64,000 bases of DNA. Source: Rhodanobacter sp. 7MK24 (lineage in GTDB: Bacteria > Pseudomonadota > Gammaproteobacteria > Xanthomonadales > Rhodanobacteraceae). Shown one piece after another: positions 1 through 10,240 of the stretch. Positions within the stretch are counted from its first letter, which is position 1. Every line of letters starts with the position of its first letter. A model generated the notes under the pieces. The model made no database searches, was not told where the DNA came from, and saw only the letters and a program-made list of their open reading frames with translations. A program made the translations under genes and the position numbers. Location: positions 1 through 64,000 of the forward strand of contig NZ_JACYXL010000014.1 of NCBI RefSeq assembly GCF_014842995.1, in the 5' to 3' direction.

Positions 1-90
1 GGTCACGGCGAAGACAACCCGATCGGCGACAACGCCACCGATGCGGGCCGTGCGCAGAACCGTCGTGTGGAATTGCAGGTCCAGCAGTAA
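1..90 (+). CDS. OmpA-family protein, C-terminal end (5' truncated by window)
   Basis: The first 29 codons form an open frame ending in TAA at 88-90. The peptide contains GHGEDNPIGDN followed by GRAQNRRVELQVQQ, the typical end of an OmpA-like peptidoglycan-binding domain, in which the NRRVE segment closes the domain. Such proteins anchor the outer membrane to the cell wall. The N-terminal part lies outside the window, so the architecture (beta-barrel or lipoprotein) cannot be judged. A strong intrinsic terminator follows about 20 bases after the stop. Confidence 0.85.
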   Translation, partial: GHGEDNPIGDNATDAGRAQNRRVELQVQQ

Positions 91-112
91 TCGGACTTGT
101 TGCAGTGTCACG

Positions 113-142
113 AAAAAGCCCGGCGCATGCCGGGCTTTTTTT
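113..142 (+). terminator. Rho-independent terminator after the OmpA-type gene
   Basis: The arms AAGCCCGGC and GCCGGGCTT flank a four-base loop and are followed by a run of seven T on the plus strand. An A-run precedes the hairpin, so it could also work on the minus strand. It rules out a start for the next gene upstream of about 145. Confidence 0.85.
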
Positions 143-233
143 GTGGGTACTGCGGCCACGGATGACCGCCCGTTTGGTTCTCGTGATCATGGATGATTGC
201 AATGGGGTGTTCCGACGCCATTTGAGCTTGCCG

Positions 234-983
234 ATGACTCGTGTACGACAATCCGAACCGCCAGGCGGCAAACGACACGGTGTTGCCCGCGCACTGAGCA
301 AGCTGGGTGTGTGTTCGCGCAGCCAGGCCGAGGTGGCGGTGCGGGCAGGGCGTGTTGGCGTGGATGGCCACCTGGTGCACGATCCCGAGCATCCGGTAGA
401 TGCTGGCCGGCAGAAGATCAGTCTGGATGGCGTAACCGTGGTGGCGACCCAGCGCGTCTATCTCGCCCTCAACAAGCCGCGCGGCATCGTGGTGAGCGCA
501 GCGGACGAACGCGGTCGCGATACCGTATATGACCTGTTGCGTGACGCCGGTTTGCCATGGTGCGGGCCGGTCGGCCGGCTGGACAGGGCCAGCGAAGGCC
601 TGCTGCTGCTCAGCAATGACAGCGTATGGGCGGCCGGCATCACCGAACCGAGTACGCATCTCGACAAGACCTACCACGTGCAAGTGGCGGGGCAGCCGGA
701 TGCCGATACCCTTGCGGCGATGCTTGCCGGTGTTCGCGATGGTGCGGATTTGCTCAAGGCGCGCAGGGTCGCGTTGCTGCGTGCGGGCGAGAAGAACGCC
801 TGGCTGGAAGTGCTGTTGGACGAAGGCCGCAATCGGCACATCCGCCGCCTGCTGGCGGCGCTGGGCTTCGAGGTGCTGCGGTTGGTGCGCGTTGCCATCG
901 GGCCCCTGCAGCTTGGCGAGCTTGCCAAGGGGCAATGGCGCCACTTGAGTGCCGCCGAAGTGGTGGCACTCAAGACGCGTTGA
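234..983 (+). CDS. RsuA-family rRNA pseudouridine synthase
   Basis: The product isomerises a specific uridine in rRNA to pseudouridine. The chosen 249-residue start (MTRVRQSEPP) puts an S4 RNA-binding domain (VARALSKLGVCSRSQAE) at the N-terminus. The catalytic domain follows, with the signature GRLDRASEGLLLL carrying the nucleophilic aspartate, and a distal motif GRNRHIRRLL typical of the RsuA/RluB/RluE/RluF group. The open frame runs further upstream to 105, but that would read through the terminator, so the internal ATG at 234 is preferred; an ATG at 189 is also possible. No strong Shine-Dalgarno sequence is visible. Which rRNA position is modified cannot be told from sequence alone. The stop lies 3 bases from the convergent kbl stop. 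Confidence 0.88.
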   Translation: MTRVRQSEPPGGKRHGVARALSKLGVCSRSQAEVAVRAGRVGVDGHLVHDPEHPVDAGRQKISLDGVTVVATQRVYLALNKPRGIVVSAADERGRDTVYDLLRDAGLPWCGPVGRLDRASEGLLLLSNDSVWAAGITEPSTHLDKTYHVQVAGQPDADTLAAMLAGVRDGADLLKARRVALLRAGEKNAWLEVLLDEGRNRHIRRLLAALGFEVLRLVRVAIGPLQLGELAKGQWRHLSAAEVVALKTR

Positions 984-986
984 GCA

Positions 987-2180
987 TCAGATCACGCCAA
1001 GCTGTTTACCCACCTTGGTGAATGCCGCGATGGCGCGATCCAGGTGTTCGCGCGTATGCGCCGCGCTCATCTGCGTGCGTATGCGGGCCTGCCCTTGGGG
1101 CACCACTGGGTAAAAGAAGCCAGTGACGTAGATGCCTTCGTCTAGCAGGGCTGTGGCCATCGCCTGTGCCTTGGGTGCGTCGTAGATCATCACGGGCACG
1201 ATGGGATGCACGCCAGGCTTGATGTCGAAGCCGGTCTTGGTCATCTGCTCGCGGAAGTAGCGGGTGTTTTCCTGCACCTTGGCGCGCAGATCCCCCGCGG
1301 AGGCAAGCATGTCGAATACCTTGATCGCCGCGGCCACCACATGCGGCGGCAGCGAGTTGGAGAACAGGTACGGCCGCGAGCGTTGGCGCAGCATCTCGAT
1401 CATTTCGGCGCGGCCGGTAGTGAAGCCGCCCAGTGCACCGCCCAGCGCCTTGCCCAGCGTGCCGGTGAAGAGGTCGATCTTGTCCATCACGCCGTTGACT
1501 TCGGCCGAGCCACGGCCGGTTTCGCCGAGAAAGCCGGTGCAGTGGCATTCGTCGATGTGTACCAAGGCGTTGTACTTCGCGGCCAGCGCGGTGATCTGGT
1601 CAAGCTTGGCGATGAAGCCGTCCATCGAGAATGCGCCGTCGGTGGAGATCAGCTTGGTGCGCGCACCGGCTGCGTCGGCGGCCTGCAACTGCTTCTCCAG
1701 GTCGGCCATGTCGCTGTTGGCATAGCGGAAGCGCTTGGCCTTGCACAGGCGGATGCCGTCGATGATCGAGGCGTGGTTGAGCGCGTCGGAGATCACCGCG
1801 TCTTCCTCGCCCAGCAGCGGCTCGTACAGGCCGCCGTTGGCGTCGAAGCAGGCGGCGTAGAGGATGGTGTCCTCGGTACCGAAGAAGCCGGCGATCTGCC
1901 TTTCCAATTGCTTGTGCAGGTCCTGCGTGCCGCAGATGAAGCGCACGCTGGCCATACCGAAGCCGTGCGTGTCCAATGCATCCTTCGCGGCCTGGATCAC
2001 GTCGGGATGGTCGGCCAGGCCGAGGTAATTGTTGGCGCAGAAATTCAGCACCTTGCGGCCGCCTTCCAGCTCGATTTCCGCGGACTGCGGCGAGACGATC
2101 ACGCGCTCGGCCTTGAACAGGCCCTGCTCGCGGATGGATTTCAGTTCGCTGGCGTAGCGCGCTTGGCCGGGGTAGCTCAT
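987..2180 (-). CDS. kbl: 2-amino-3-ketobutyrate CoA ligase (glycine C-acetyltransferase)
   Basis: This cytoplasmic PLP enzyme cleaves 2-amino-3-ketobutyrate with CoA to glycine and acetyl-CoA, the second step of threonine degradation after threonine dehydrogenase. The 397-residue product is a full-length alpha-oxoamine synthase with the family features [10 protein letters not shown], the cofactor-contacting [13 protein letters not shown] and the PLP lysine in GTLGKALGG (about K244). The start [10 protein letters not shown] is preferred to an upstream in-frame ATG because it matches family length and has GGAACTCC before it. Its usual operon partner tdh lies 4.6 kb upstream on the same strand, separated by two unrelated genes, so the pair is not a simple operon here. 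The glycine produced feeds the gcv system encoded at about 30 kb. Confidence 0.96.
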   Translation of the reverse strand: MSYPGQARYASELKSIREQGLFKAERVIVSPQSAEIELEGGRKVLNFCANNYLGLADHPDVIQAAKDALDTHGFGMASVRFICGTQDLHKQLERQIAGFFGTEDTILYAACFDANGGLYEPLLGEEDAVISDALNHASIIDGIRLCKAKRFRYANSDMADLEKQLQAADAAGARTKLISTDGAFSMDGFIAKLDQITALAAKYNALVHIDECHCTGFLGETGRGSAEVNGVMDKIDLFTGTLGKALGGALGGFTTGRAEMIEMLRQRSRPYLFSNSLPPHVVAAAIKVFDMLASAGDLRAKVQENTRYFREQMTKTGFDIKPGVHPIVPVMIYDAPKAQAMATALLDEGIYVTGFFYPVVPQGQARIRTQMSAAHTREHLDRAIAAFTKVGKQLGVI

Positions 2181-2321
2181 GGTGGAGTTCCGCTCATGGG
2201 GAAAGCGCCTATTGTCGGCCTTTTTGCGAGCGCCATCCATGGCGGCCGTACGCGTGGCCGATGCGGATGTGATGCAGAGACCACATCCGGCGATTTTCCC
2301 CGTGACGGAGGCCTCTCGTTT

Positions 2322-5300
2322 TCAGTGCAGGCCGAAGTCGACGCGCGTGGTCTTGCCCGCGTCATCGATGCCCTTGGCATCGACCTTTGGCGCCAGCACG
2401 AACACGCGATTGTCGGCGAGCTTGCCGCGCAACGCGGCGCGCACCGCATCGGCCCTGCGTTCGGCAAGGTGGCGCAGCGCGTCTTCGTCCACCGGCATGT
2501 TGGTTTCCAGCAACTTGCGCATCACGTCCGAGGGCTGCGATTTGGTGAGGCCGATGGCGTCGCGCGGCTTGGGGAACTTGGCGTGCTTGTAGGCCTTCTT
2601 CAGGTATTTGTCGTACTGGTCCGGTGTGAGCTTGGCAAGGTCGGCGCCTTCGCCAGCCTCCTGTTGCACCAGGTCGTCCACCATCACCTTGCGCAGGCCG
2701 CTTTCGTCGAACTTCGGATCGACACGGCCAGTGACGTCCAGCTTCAGAGCGGTTTTCTGCTGGAGGATCTTCACAATCTGGTCCAGCTTTTCCTGCGCCT
2801 TGGCGTCCAGCACGGCCGAGCCGGGGGCGAATTCCACATAGCCCAGATCCTGCTGCTTGCCGCCGCCACCCATGGCCGAGGCGATCAGCCGGAACGGGGA
2901 GGTCACCGCACGGCCGATCAGGTTGACGAAGGCATGCCAGATCAGTCCGCCCACGCTGAACTGCGGGTCGTCCAGCGAGCCGGATACCGGCACGTCCACG
3001 TCGATGTTGCCGTCGGCATCCTTCAGCAGCGCCACCGCCAGCTTCACCGGCAGGTGGCTGATGCTGGGGCCCTGGATGGCGTCGCCGAAGGTGAGCTGGG
3101 TAATGAAGATATGGTTGTCGGCGTTGAGCTTGCCGTTGTCGAGCTGGTAGTGCACGTCCATCGTCAGCCGGCCCTTGGTGATCGGATAGCCGGTGTACTT
3201 GCCCGAGTACGGCGACAGGTGGGTGAGCTCCACGCCATCGGCCTTGCCCTTCACGTCGAGGGATGCCGTCGGTGCCAGCGGGTTGATCGTGCCGGTGATG
3301 TTTACCGGCGCGTTATCGTCGAGCTGGCCCTGCAGGTCCATGTCGGCGGGCGGGCCGCCCGCAGTGCCGAACGCGCCAACCTTGCCGGCTAGGTCGGTGA
3401 TGTTGGCCGTGTAGTTCGGCTTGATGAAGTTGTCGGTGTAGTTGAGGTGGCCGCGTGCCAGCGTGATGCCGCCGATCTGGATGTCGGCGGCGGGTGCCGC
3501 GGCGGTGCCGGCGGGGGGAGGCGAGGCTGTGGTAGCGGCAACCTGTGGTTTCGCCGCGGGTGCCGCGGGGTTCTGCCGTGTCTGGGTCACCGAGACGGGA
3601 GCGGCGGCCGGGTTGGCTACCACGTCCTGCATATTGGTGCGGCCATTCGTATTGATGATGACGCGGGCATAGAAATCGTCCAATGCCAGACCGGCTACCG
3701 ACACATGCGGCACGTCTTCGCCCATGTGCACCGTCAGGCCGCTGGCGTCCAAGGAGTTCCAGCGCAGGAAGTCGTCGCCGGTGAGCTTGTCCTGCACGCG
3801 CACGTTGCCCAGTGTGACGCCGCCGCGCCAGTCCATCAGCGCCTGTGGCTGGTGGTCGCGGTAACGCAAGCGACCATCCGCGCTGAGCGTGGCGCTGGTG
3901 AGTGTCACGTTGAGCGGCACCGTGGCCAGCGATTGCAGCGGGGCGATGTCTAGCCGCGTGGTGCGTACGCGCAGGTTGGCATCCAGCGGTTGCGGGCGCA
4001 GCGTGCCGTCCACGCGCAGGCTGCCGCGGCCGATGCCACCTTCCAGTGCCAGCTTCAACGGCTTGCGCATGTCGCTGGAAAGATCATCGAAGTTGGCGTG
4101 TGCCAGCTTGAGCGCGGTGCGGTTGTTCTTGCCGGCAATGCGCGGATCAGTGAGCGCCAGCGTGCCGTCGATGCCGACGTGGGCGATGCTCCAGTGCCAG
4201 CTGGGCGAGGGTGGCGATGGTTTGTGCGAGCCATGCGTCGGCTCGGACTTCATCAGGTCGGTCAGGTCGATGTTGCCGTTCTGCAGGCGCCGCGCCTCGA
4301 CCTGCAGGCCGTGCAGGGTTACGTGATCGAGTTGCGCTGTGCTGCTGGCGAGATCGAGCTGCGTGATGCCGGCTTCCAGCGATTGCCATGCGAGCGGCGT
4401 GCGCTTGCCCTGCTGCAGGGCGAGGTCGTTGATCGTTGCAGTGGTGGTTCGCAGCGTGAGGTTGAAATTCTTGCCCCAGTCCGCGAGCAACCGGCCATCC
4501 GCAGCCAGCGTGCCCTTGGCCAGTTCGGCATTGAGCATCGGTGGCGCCAGCGGCAACAACGGCGGCAGGCCCACTCCTTTCAGGCCCAGCTTGCCGTCGT
4601 AGCGGCTGTTCGCCACGTCGAGCTTGCCGCTCAACGCGAGGTTGCCGCCGTTCAGCGTGGTGGCGATATCGAGCGCAGCCGGTGGTGCGGCGATCGTGGA
4701 CAGGCCGCGCAGCGTGCCGTGGATGTTTTCCAGCGCCAGCGTGGCGGGCTTGTGACCGCTGGCGTCGGTGTATTCGAAACGGCCGCCTTGCAGGGTCAGC
4801 GCGGCGATGCCCACTTCGGTGGCAGGCGTGGCGGCCTTGGCCGGTGCAGCGGGCTTCGCGGAGTCGCCGCCGGTCAGCGCATCGAAATTGCTGTGGCCGC
4901 CGGCCGTGCGGGTGTAGTGCAGGCTGAGGCCATTGAGCAACATGGCGCCGAGACGGTAGCGCGACAACAGGGGCTCCACGTCGGCCAGCGCGGCGTCGGC
5001 GTGGGCCAGTTCAAGCAGCGGTGCGTTGTCGGGCGTGGCCAGTGCGAAGTCGTCGAGTTGCAATTGGCCGCCAAGACGAATCTGCGGGCCGGACTTTGCC
5101 TGCACGAACTGCAGATCGAGCTTGCCGGACAACTGGCCGCTGGGTATCGCCACCGGCAGCTTCGCCGGCACGTAGCCGAGGTAGCGCGGCAGGTCGAGGT
5201 GATCCAGCGAGAAATTGATGTCCGACTCGAGGCTGTCCGCGAACGGCTTGGTCTGGCCGGCGATGCGCAGCGGGCTGCCGTCCACGTTCATAGCCAGCAG

Positions 5301-5936
5301 CGGCTGCACGAACACGTCGGTGTCGCGCGGCAGGTTGGCGATGAAAGGGATGCCGACCTGCAGGTGGTCGATGCGGTGCGTGGCGTTGGACACCGCGTCG
5401 GCGAACGTGATGTCGCCGTCGGTCACGCTGATGTTGGACAGCGCGAAGCGCGCGGGTTGGTTGTCCGGCTTCGGCGGCCCGCCGGAGAACTTGGCGATCA
5501 GGTCGGAGAAGTTGAACTGCTGCGGCGCGGTACGCGCGATGTGCAGCTGCGGATGCTGCAGCGAGAGTTCGTCGAGGATCGGCGCCAGGCGGAACAGCGA
5601 AGTCCACGAGGCATTGACCACGGCGCGGTCGATGTCCACGAACGGCGAATGACCGTCGCGGTCGCCGATGTGCAGCTTGTCCAGTTCCAGCCGCAGGGTG
5701 AACGGATCCAGGTGCACCGCGTCCACACTGACCGGGCGGTCGAGCAGGGCGGTGAGCCGGGTCTGCAGCTGGCTCTTGATGATCGGCGGCGCGACCAGGA
5801 AACCGAGCAGGCCGAACACGACCAGCACGATGCCAATCACCAGTGCGGTCTTGCGCGTGCGCCGCGAGCGATACAGCCGCTCGGCGCGGTCGCGCGCCAT
5901 CGCCAGAGGGGAAGCTGCTGGGCGAGGATCGTTCAT
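2322..5936 (-). CDS. DUF748 / AsmA-like giant envelope protein
   Basis: This 1204-residue protein is predicted to be anchored in the inner membrane and to extend into the periplasm. A basic N-terminus (RSRRTRKTA) precedes one hydrophobic segment (about residues 28-52), after which comes the DUF748 signature region with SVDAVHLDPFTLRLELDKL. The long body is made of repetitive beta-rich segments like those of AsmA and bridge-like proteins, with an Ala/Pro-rich linker near residues 775-815. The C-terminal part contains VEFAPGSAVLDAKAQEKLDQI, resembling an OmpA-like element. AsmA relatives are implicated in lipid or outer-membrane protein homeostasis; the role here is inferred only from family. 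The gene sits between tdh and kbl and has its own 219-bp upstream region. Confidence 0.85.
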   Translation of the reverse strand: MNDPRPAASPLAMARDRAERLYRSRRTRKTALVIGIVLVVFGLLGFLVAPPIIKSQLQTRLTALLDRPVSVDAVHLDPFTLRLELDKLHIGDRDGHSPFVDIDRAVVNASWTSLFRLAPILDELSLQHPQLHIARTAPQQFNFSDLIAKFSGGPPKPDNQPARFALSNISVTDGDITFADAVSNATHRIDHLQVGIPFIANLPRDTDVFVQPLLAMNVDGSPLRIAGQTKPFADSLESDINFSLDHLDLPRYLGYVPAKLPVAIPSGQLSGKLDLQFVQAKSGPQIRLGGQLQLDDFALATPDNAPLLELAHADAALADVEPLLSRYRLGAMLLNGLSLHYTRTAGGHSNFDALTGGDSAKPAAPAKAATPATEVGIAALTLQGGRFEYTDASGHKPATLALENIHGTLRGLSTIAAPPAALDIATTLNGGNLALSGKLDVANSRYDGKLGLKGVGLPPLLPLAPPMLNAELAKGTLAADGRLLADWGKNFNLTLRTTTATINDLALQQGKRTPLAWQSLEAGITQLDLASSTAQLDHVTLHGLQVEARRLQNGNIDLTDLMKSEPTHGSHKPSPPSPSWHWSIAHVGIDGTLALTDPRIAGKNNRTALKLAHANFDDLSSDMRKPLKLALEGGIGRGSLRVDGTLRPQPLDANLRVRTTRLDIAPLQSLATVPLNVTLTSATLSADGRLRYRDHQPQALMDWRGGVTLGNVRVQDKLTGDDFLRWNSLDASGLTVHMGEDVPHVSVAGLALDDFYARVIINTNGRTNMQDVVANPAAAPVSVTQTRQNPAAPAAKPQVAATTASPPPAGTAAAPAADIQIGGITLARGHLNYTDNFIKPNYTANITDLAGKVGAFGTAGGPPADMDLQGQLDDNAPVNITGTINPLAPTASLDVKGKADGVELTHLSPYSGKYTGYPITKGRLTMDVHYQLDNGKLNADNHIFITQLTFGDAIQGPSISHLPVKLAVALLKDADGNIDVDVPVSGSLDDPQFSVGGLIWHAFVNLIGRAVTSPFRLIASAMGGGGKQQDLGYVEFAPGSAVLDAKAQEKLDQIVKILQQKTALKLDVTGRVDPKFDESGLRKVMVDDLVQQEAGEGADLAKLTPDQYDKYLKKAYKHAKFPKPRDAIGLTKSQPSDVMRKLLETNMPVDEDALRHLAERRADAVRAALRGKLADNRVFVLAPKVDAKGIDDAGKTTRVDFGLH

Positions 5937-6155
5937 GATCGCGGTATCCCGTTGCGCGTCGACCGTGAAAGTTTACGTGAAAGGAAAATCGGCGGCGTGG
6001 CCCACCTCCTTCGCGCTTCGCTGCGGCCTGCATGGTCTGTTGCAGGGAGTGGAAACCCACGCCAAACGCAAGGACATGCACCAATTGACCGCTTCAATCC
6101 CCGGGAGTAGAAGTCCGGATAGCCACGACAACGCGGCATTTGCAGGAGCGAAGCC

Positions 6156-6707
6156 ATGAAACGTGCAAATGGTGTATTGCTTGGTCTTGCCGTGTCGATG
6201 TTGTTCGGAGCGAGTGTCGCCGCCCACGATGCTTCGCCGGCAAGCCTTCCCCAATCGGCAGCCAGTGGCGCCACCCAGGCGCAGTCCGGCGCGGTCACGA
6301 ATATTCCCCTGCTGGTGATCGTGACCAACAAGGGGCAGGTTCGCGACATCCAGCATGCGCAGCGCCTGCCCACGCAGGTGAACCGGTTGCTCTGGAGCAG
6401 CGTGCAGGACTGGACCAGGTCACCCGCACGCGTCAACGGCAAGCGTGTCACGGCGCAGGTTTACATGGATGTGACCTTGCACGCGGAGCCGCGGGCCGAC
6501 GGCAGCTCCAGCGTCTATTTCACCTTGGCCTCCGTCGGCCCGGTCATGCGCGGCTACTGGAAAATGCGCGGCGACCGCATCAACGGTCCGTGCGAGAAGG
6601 TGACGGGCAACATGACCGCTGGCGTCGGCGGTGCTGGCGCCTGGTGCACGTTCAAGCTCACGGCGGGAATTCCGTCGACGGCGACCGGGACACCTTCCGC
6701 CAAATGA
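6156..6707 (+). CDS. Small exported protein of unknown function
   Basis: The 183-residue product has a clear signal peptide (MKRANGVLLGLAVSMLFGASVAA) and is probably periplasmic. The mature part has a beta-rich stretch with VNGKRVTAQVYMDVTL, loosely reminiscent of TonB C-terminal-like folds but without a convincing match, and two cysteines (in GPCEKV and GAWCTF) that could form a disulfide. The start has a good ribosome site (AGGAGCGAAGCC before ATG). It lies alone between two minus-strand genes and ends in a bidirectional terminator shared with tdh. I do not recognise the family. Confidence 0.75.
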   Translation: MKRANGVLLGLAVSMLFGASVAAHDASPASLPQSAASGATQAQSGAVTNIPLLVIVTNKGQVRDIQHAQRLPTQVNRLLWSSVQDWTRSPARVNGKRVTAQVYMDVTLHAEPRADGSSSVYFTLASVGPVMRGYWKMRGDRINGPCEKVTGNMTAGVGGAGAWCTFKLTAGIPSTATGTPSAK

Positions 6708-6715
6708 CAACCATG

Positions 6716-6748
6716 AAAAACGGGCCGGCTTCAGGAGCCGGCCCGTTT
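6716..6748. terminator. Bidirectional terminator between the small exported gene and tdh
   Basis: A 13-bp perfect stem (AAACGGGCCGGCT / AGCCGGCCCGTTT) with a 5-base loop is flanked by A on the left and T on the right. It can therefore end both convergent transcripts. Confidence 0.85.
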
Positions 6749-6764
6749 CGCTTGCGTCAATGCA

Positions 6765-7799
<1,035 letters not shown>

Positions 7800-7841
7800 G
7801 GGGAATCCAATGGCTGGCCCGAACGGGCGGGGAAGACCACG

Positions 7842-7847
7842 ATTATA
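7842..7847 (-). promoter_or_regulatory. Candidate -10 element for tdh
   Basis: A perfect TATAAT on the minus strand lies about 43 bases before the tdh start. No good -35 hexamer is visible at 16-18 bp, so the promoter may be activator-dependent or the match fortuitous. Confidence 0.35.
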
Positions 7848-7880
7848 AATCCATGGCCGGCATCGCCGCCCACAGGCCGG

Positions 7881-8600
7881 TTACTGGTCGACGCGCACGT
7901 AGTTGCGATGGAACACCACCGGCCGCTGCAGGAAGCCGGGTTGCCATTGTTCGGTGACTTGCAGCGTGTGGCCGTCGGCGGAACGCGACCAGATTTCGTC
8001 GAGATGACTGCCGTCGTTGAATTGCAGGGTGAACTGCAGGTCTTGGCCGGCGTCCAGCCGGTGGGCGATCGCATTGCCGTCGAGCGTGTGCTGATCATGG
8101 CCGTTCAGCGGCATGGCCAATTGTTCGCCATTCTCCAGCCGTGCCTGCAGAGCATTGGCATCCTGCTGGACGATCAGCACGGAGTCGTTGGCCAGCGTGG
8201 GCGGCAGCTTGAGCAGGTCGGCATCGTCGGACGAATTGCTCGATGACGTGCTGTCCGTCTTGTTGCCGCCGCGACCGTGGCCACCACCCATGTGGCCGCC
8301 GCCCATGCCGCCGCCGCCCATGCCTCCACGGCCGCCACCATGGCCCCCGTGGCTGCTCGGCTGGGATGTGCTGGCGCTGGACGATGCGCTGGCCGGCGCC
8401 ACGGTAGGCGATTGTTCGCGCCGCAATTCGCTGCGCAGCATGGCAGTGACCTGGTCCGGGCCGTCGCTGCCCTGGTCGCTGAGGCGCCACAGGCCATTGA
8501 AGTCGGGCAACGCGGTGGCCTGCTGCGAGATGGCCCAGGTGCTTGCGGCAAGCAGGGCAACGGCGAGGAGTGCGGATGTGAGGGCATTGGGCTTGGGCAT
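7881..8600 (-). CDS. Exported protein with Gly/His/Met-rich linker, function unknown
   Basis: The 239-residue protein starts at [12 protein letters not shown], giving a typical signal peptide; the longer open frame upstream has no export signal and is unlikely. After a short conserved-looking segment ([14 protein letters not shown]), a low-complexity stretch of about 30 residues is almost all Gly, with His, Met and Arg ([16 protein letters not shown]). A predicted beta-rich C-terminal domain then runs to the end. His/Met-rich glycine linkers can bind metals, but nothing here proves it. The gene is divergent from miaA. No recognised family. Confidence 0.75.
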   Translation of the reverse strand: MPKPNALTSALLAVALLAASTWAISQQATALPDFNGLWRLSDQGSDGPDQVTAMLRSELRREQSPTVAPASASSSASTSQPSSHGGHGGGRGGMGGGGMGGGHMGGGHGRGGNKTDSTSSSNSSDDADLLKLPPTLANDSVLIVQQDANALQARLENGEQLAMPLNGHDQHTLDGNAIAHRLDAGQDLQFTLQFNDGSHLDEIWSRSADGHTLQVTEQWQPGFLQRPVVFHRNYVRVDQ

Positions 8601-8797
8601 GCAGAGGCAAACGCGCGAGTCGATATGCCGATTACCTGCGAGCTGCGGTTCTATCCACAGCGGATGTGGATACGCGCGGGACAAGTATGTGGACAACTCC
8701 GGTTCGCGCTGCTGCGACAGACACTTGCCTCGCATTGATGAAGTTTTGCGCAGGTGCGTTCGGCTACGCTTGCGCATCTTTTGCCGCATCGCCACGC

Positions 8798-9748
8798 ATG
8801 AGCCTCGACGCACGTCCCCTCGCGGTCTTCCTGATGGGCCCTACGGCCTCTGGCAAGACCGCGCTTGCCTGTGAGCTGGCGGATCGCTTTCCGCTGGGGC
8901 TGGTCAGCGTGGATTCGGCGCTGGTGTATCGCGGCCTCGACATCGGTGCGGCCAAGCCGGATGCGGCCACGCTGGCGCGTTATCCGCATGCCCTGATCGA
9001 CATCCGCGATCCGGCCCAGCCTTATTCGGCGGCGGAATTTCGCGACGACGCGCTGGCGGTCATGCGCGAAATCACGGCACGGGGCAGGGTGCCGCTGTTG
9101 GTGGGGGGCACCGGGCTGTATTTCCGGGCCTTGCAGCACGGACTTTCCGAATTGCCCGAAGCCGATCCGGTGATCCGTGCGCGCTTGACGGACGAAGCCG
9201 CGCGTATCGGTTGGCCGGCCATGCATGCGCGACTGGAGCGGCTCGATCCTGCCGCCGCAGCGCGCATCGGCCCCAACGATGCCCAGCGTCTGCAGCGCGC
9301 TCTTGAAGTGATCGAGTTGAGCGGACGGCCGTTGTCCGAATTGCAGCGTGGCGGTCACGGCGAGGTGTTTCCCTGGCGCGTACTCAAGCTGGCACTGTTG
9401 CCGACGGATCGTCGGCCGCTGCATGCGCGCATCGCGCGGCGCTTCGATGCCATGCTTGCCGACGGCTTTCTCGACGAGGTGCGCGTTCTGCGCGAACGCG
9501 GCGACCTGCATGCCGACCTGCCCGCGATCCGTGCGGTGGGCTACCGGCAGGGCTGGGAATATCTGGCCGGCCAAGGCAATGCCGTCGACTTCCGCGATCG
9601 CGCCATCTTCGCCACCCGCCAGTTGGCCAAGCGGCAGATCACCTGGCTGCGCTCCGAGCTGGATGCGCGCGTGTTCGATCCGGAGCTTGCGCCGCCACTC
9701 GTGCAGGCTACCGAAGCGGCGCGCCTGTTTCTCGGGACAGCGCACTGA
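8798..9748 (+). CDS. miaA: tRNA dimethylallyltransferase
   Basis: MiaA transfers a dimethylallyl group to N6 of A37 in tRNAs that read codons starting with U, improving decoding fidelity. The 316-residue product has the P-loop GPTASGKT near the N-terminus, the [16 protein letters not shown] segment characteristic of MiaA and the LLVGGTGLY motif. The start [10 protein letters not shown] is chosen for family length; upstream in-frame ATGs would add an unrelated extension. No clear Shine-Dalgarno is visible. It is followed by hfq and hflX in the order typical of gammaproteobacteria. Confidence 0.96.
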   Translation: MSLDARPLAVFLMGPTASGKTALACELADRFPLGLVSVDSALVYRGLDIGAAKPDAATLARYPHALIDIRDPAQPYSAAEFRDDALAVMREITARGRVPLLVGGTGLYFRALQHGLSELPEADPVIRARLTDEAARIGWPAMHARLERLDPAAAARIGPNDAQRLQRALEVIELSGRPLSELQRGGHGEVFPWRVLKLALLPTDRRPLHARIARRFDAMLADGFLDEVRVLRERGDLHADLPAIRAVGYRQGWEYLAGQGNAVDFRDRAIFATRQLAKRQITWLRSELDARVFDPELAPPLVQATEAARLFLGTAH

Positions 9749-9837
9749 AGCGGTGGCCATTCCGTGCGCCGCGACCCGGAAAACCCCCTTCCTTCAAGCC
9801 CTTGAACCCGGTTAACATCGATTCCGTTGAACCGGGG

Positions 9838-9854
9838 CGCCTTTGGCGTTTTTT
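9838..9854 (+). terminator. Short hairpin plus T-run before hfq (terminator or attenuator)
   Basis: CGCC-TTT-GGCG is followed by six T, and the whole is enclosed in an outer GAACCGGGG / CCCCGGTTC pair. It may partly end miaA transcripts and insulate hfq; the two nested pairings are mutually compatible. Confidence 0.4.
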
Positions 9855-9889
9855 CCCCGGTTCGGGTGCCGCTTAGGGGAGAACAAGAA

Positions 9890-10168
9890 ATGTCCAAGGG
9901 ACAATCGCTGCAGGATCCTTTTCTCAACGCCTTGCGTCGCGAGCGCGTGCCGGTGGCCATTTATCTGGTGAACGGCATCAAGCTGCAGGGCACCGTCGAG
10001 TCCTTCGACCAGTTCGTGGTGCTGCTGCGCAACCAGGTCAGCCAGATGGTGTACAAGCATGCCATCTCCACCGTGGTGCCCAGCCGCAATGTGCGCATCG
10101 GCACCGGCCATGAAGGCCACGAGGCGCATGTCGATGCCGCTCCCGCGGGCGACGCCACGGATGCTTGA
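9890..10168 (+). CDS. hfq: RNA chaperone Hfq
   Basis: Hfq forms a hexameric Sm-like ring that pairs small RNAs with mRNAs. The 92-residue protein contains the Sm1 region ([27 protein letters not shown]) and the Sm2 motif [14 protein letters not shown], with the YKH signature of the proximal RNA-binding site. The C-terminal tail is short and His/Asp/Ala-rich. A strong ribosome site (GGGGAGAACAAGAA) precedes the ATG; an in-frame upstream start is rejected because it overlaps the hairpin region. It lies between miaA and hflX. Confidence 0.98.
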   Translation: MSKGQSLQDPFLNALRRERVPVAIYLVNGIKLQGTVESFDQFVVLLRNQVSQMVYKHAISTVVPSRNVRIGTGHEGHEAHVDAAPAGDATDA

Positions 10169-10240
10169 TTGACGGCCGGCTGGCCCATATGAAGGTGGGG
10201 TCGTCCCGACTCCGCCCAATCGCAAAGGCCACCATCCCAC

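Noticed and set aside
105-233. N-terminal extension of the pseudouridine synthase
   Set aside because: It would begin before the OmpA terminator hairpin and has no domain match.
1206-3392. 728-residue plus-strand open frame
   Set aside because: It lies antisense to kbl and DUF748, whose protein sequences are clearly conserved. The frame has no domain and reflects GC-rich third-position bias.
3990-6110. 706-residue plus-strand open frame opposite the DUF748 gene
   Set aside because: It is antisense to a recognisable protein, is Arg/Gln/His/Val-rich and has no signal or motif.
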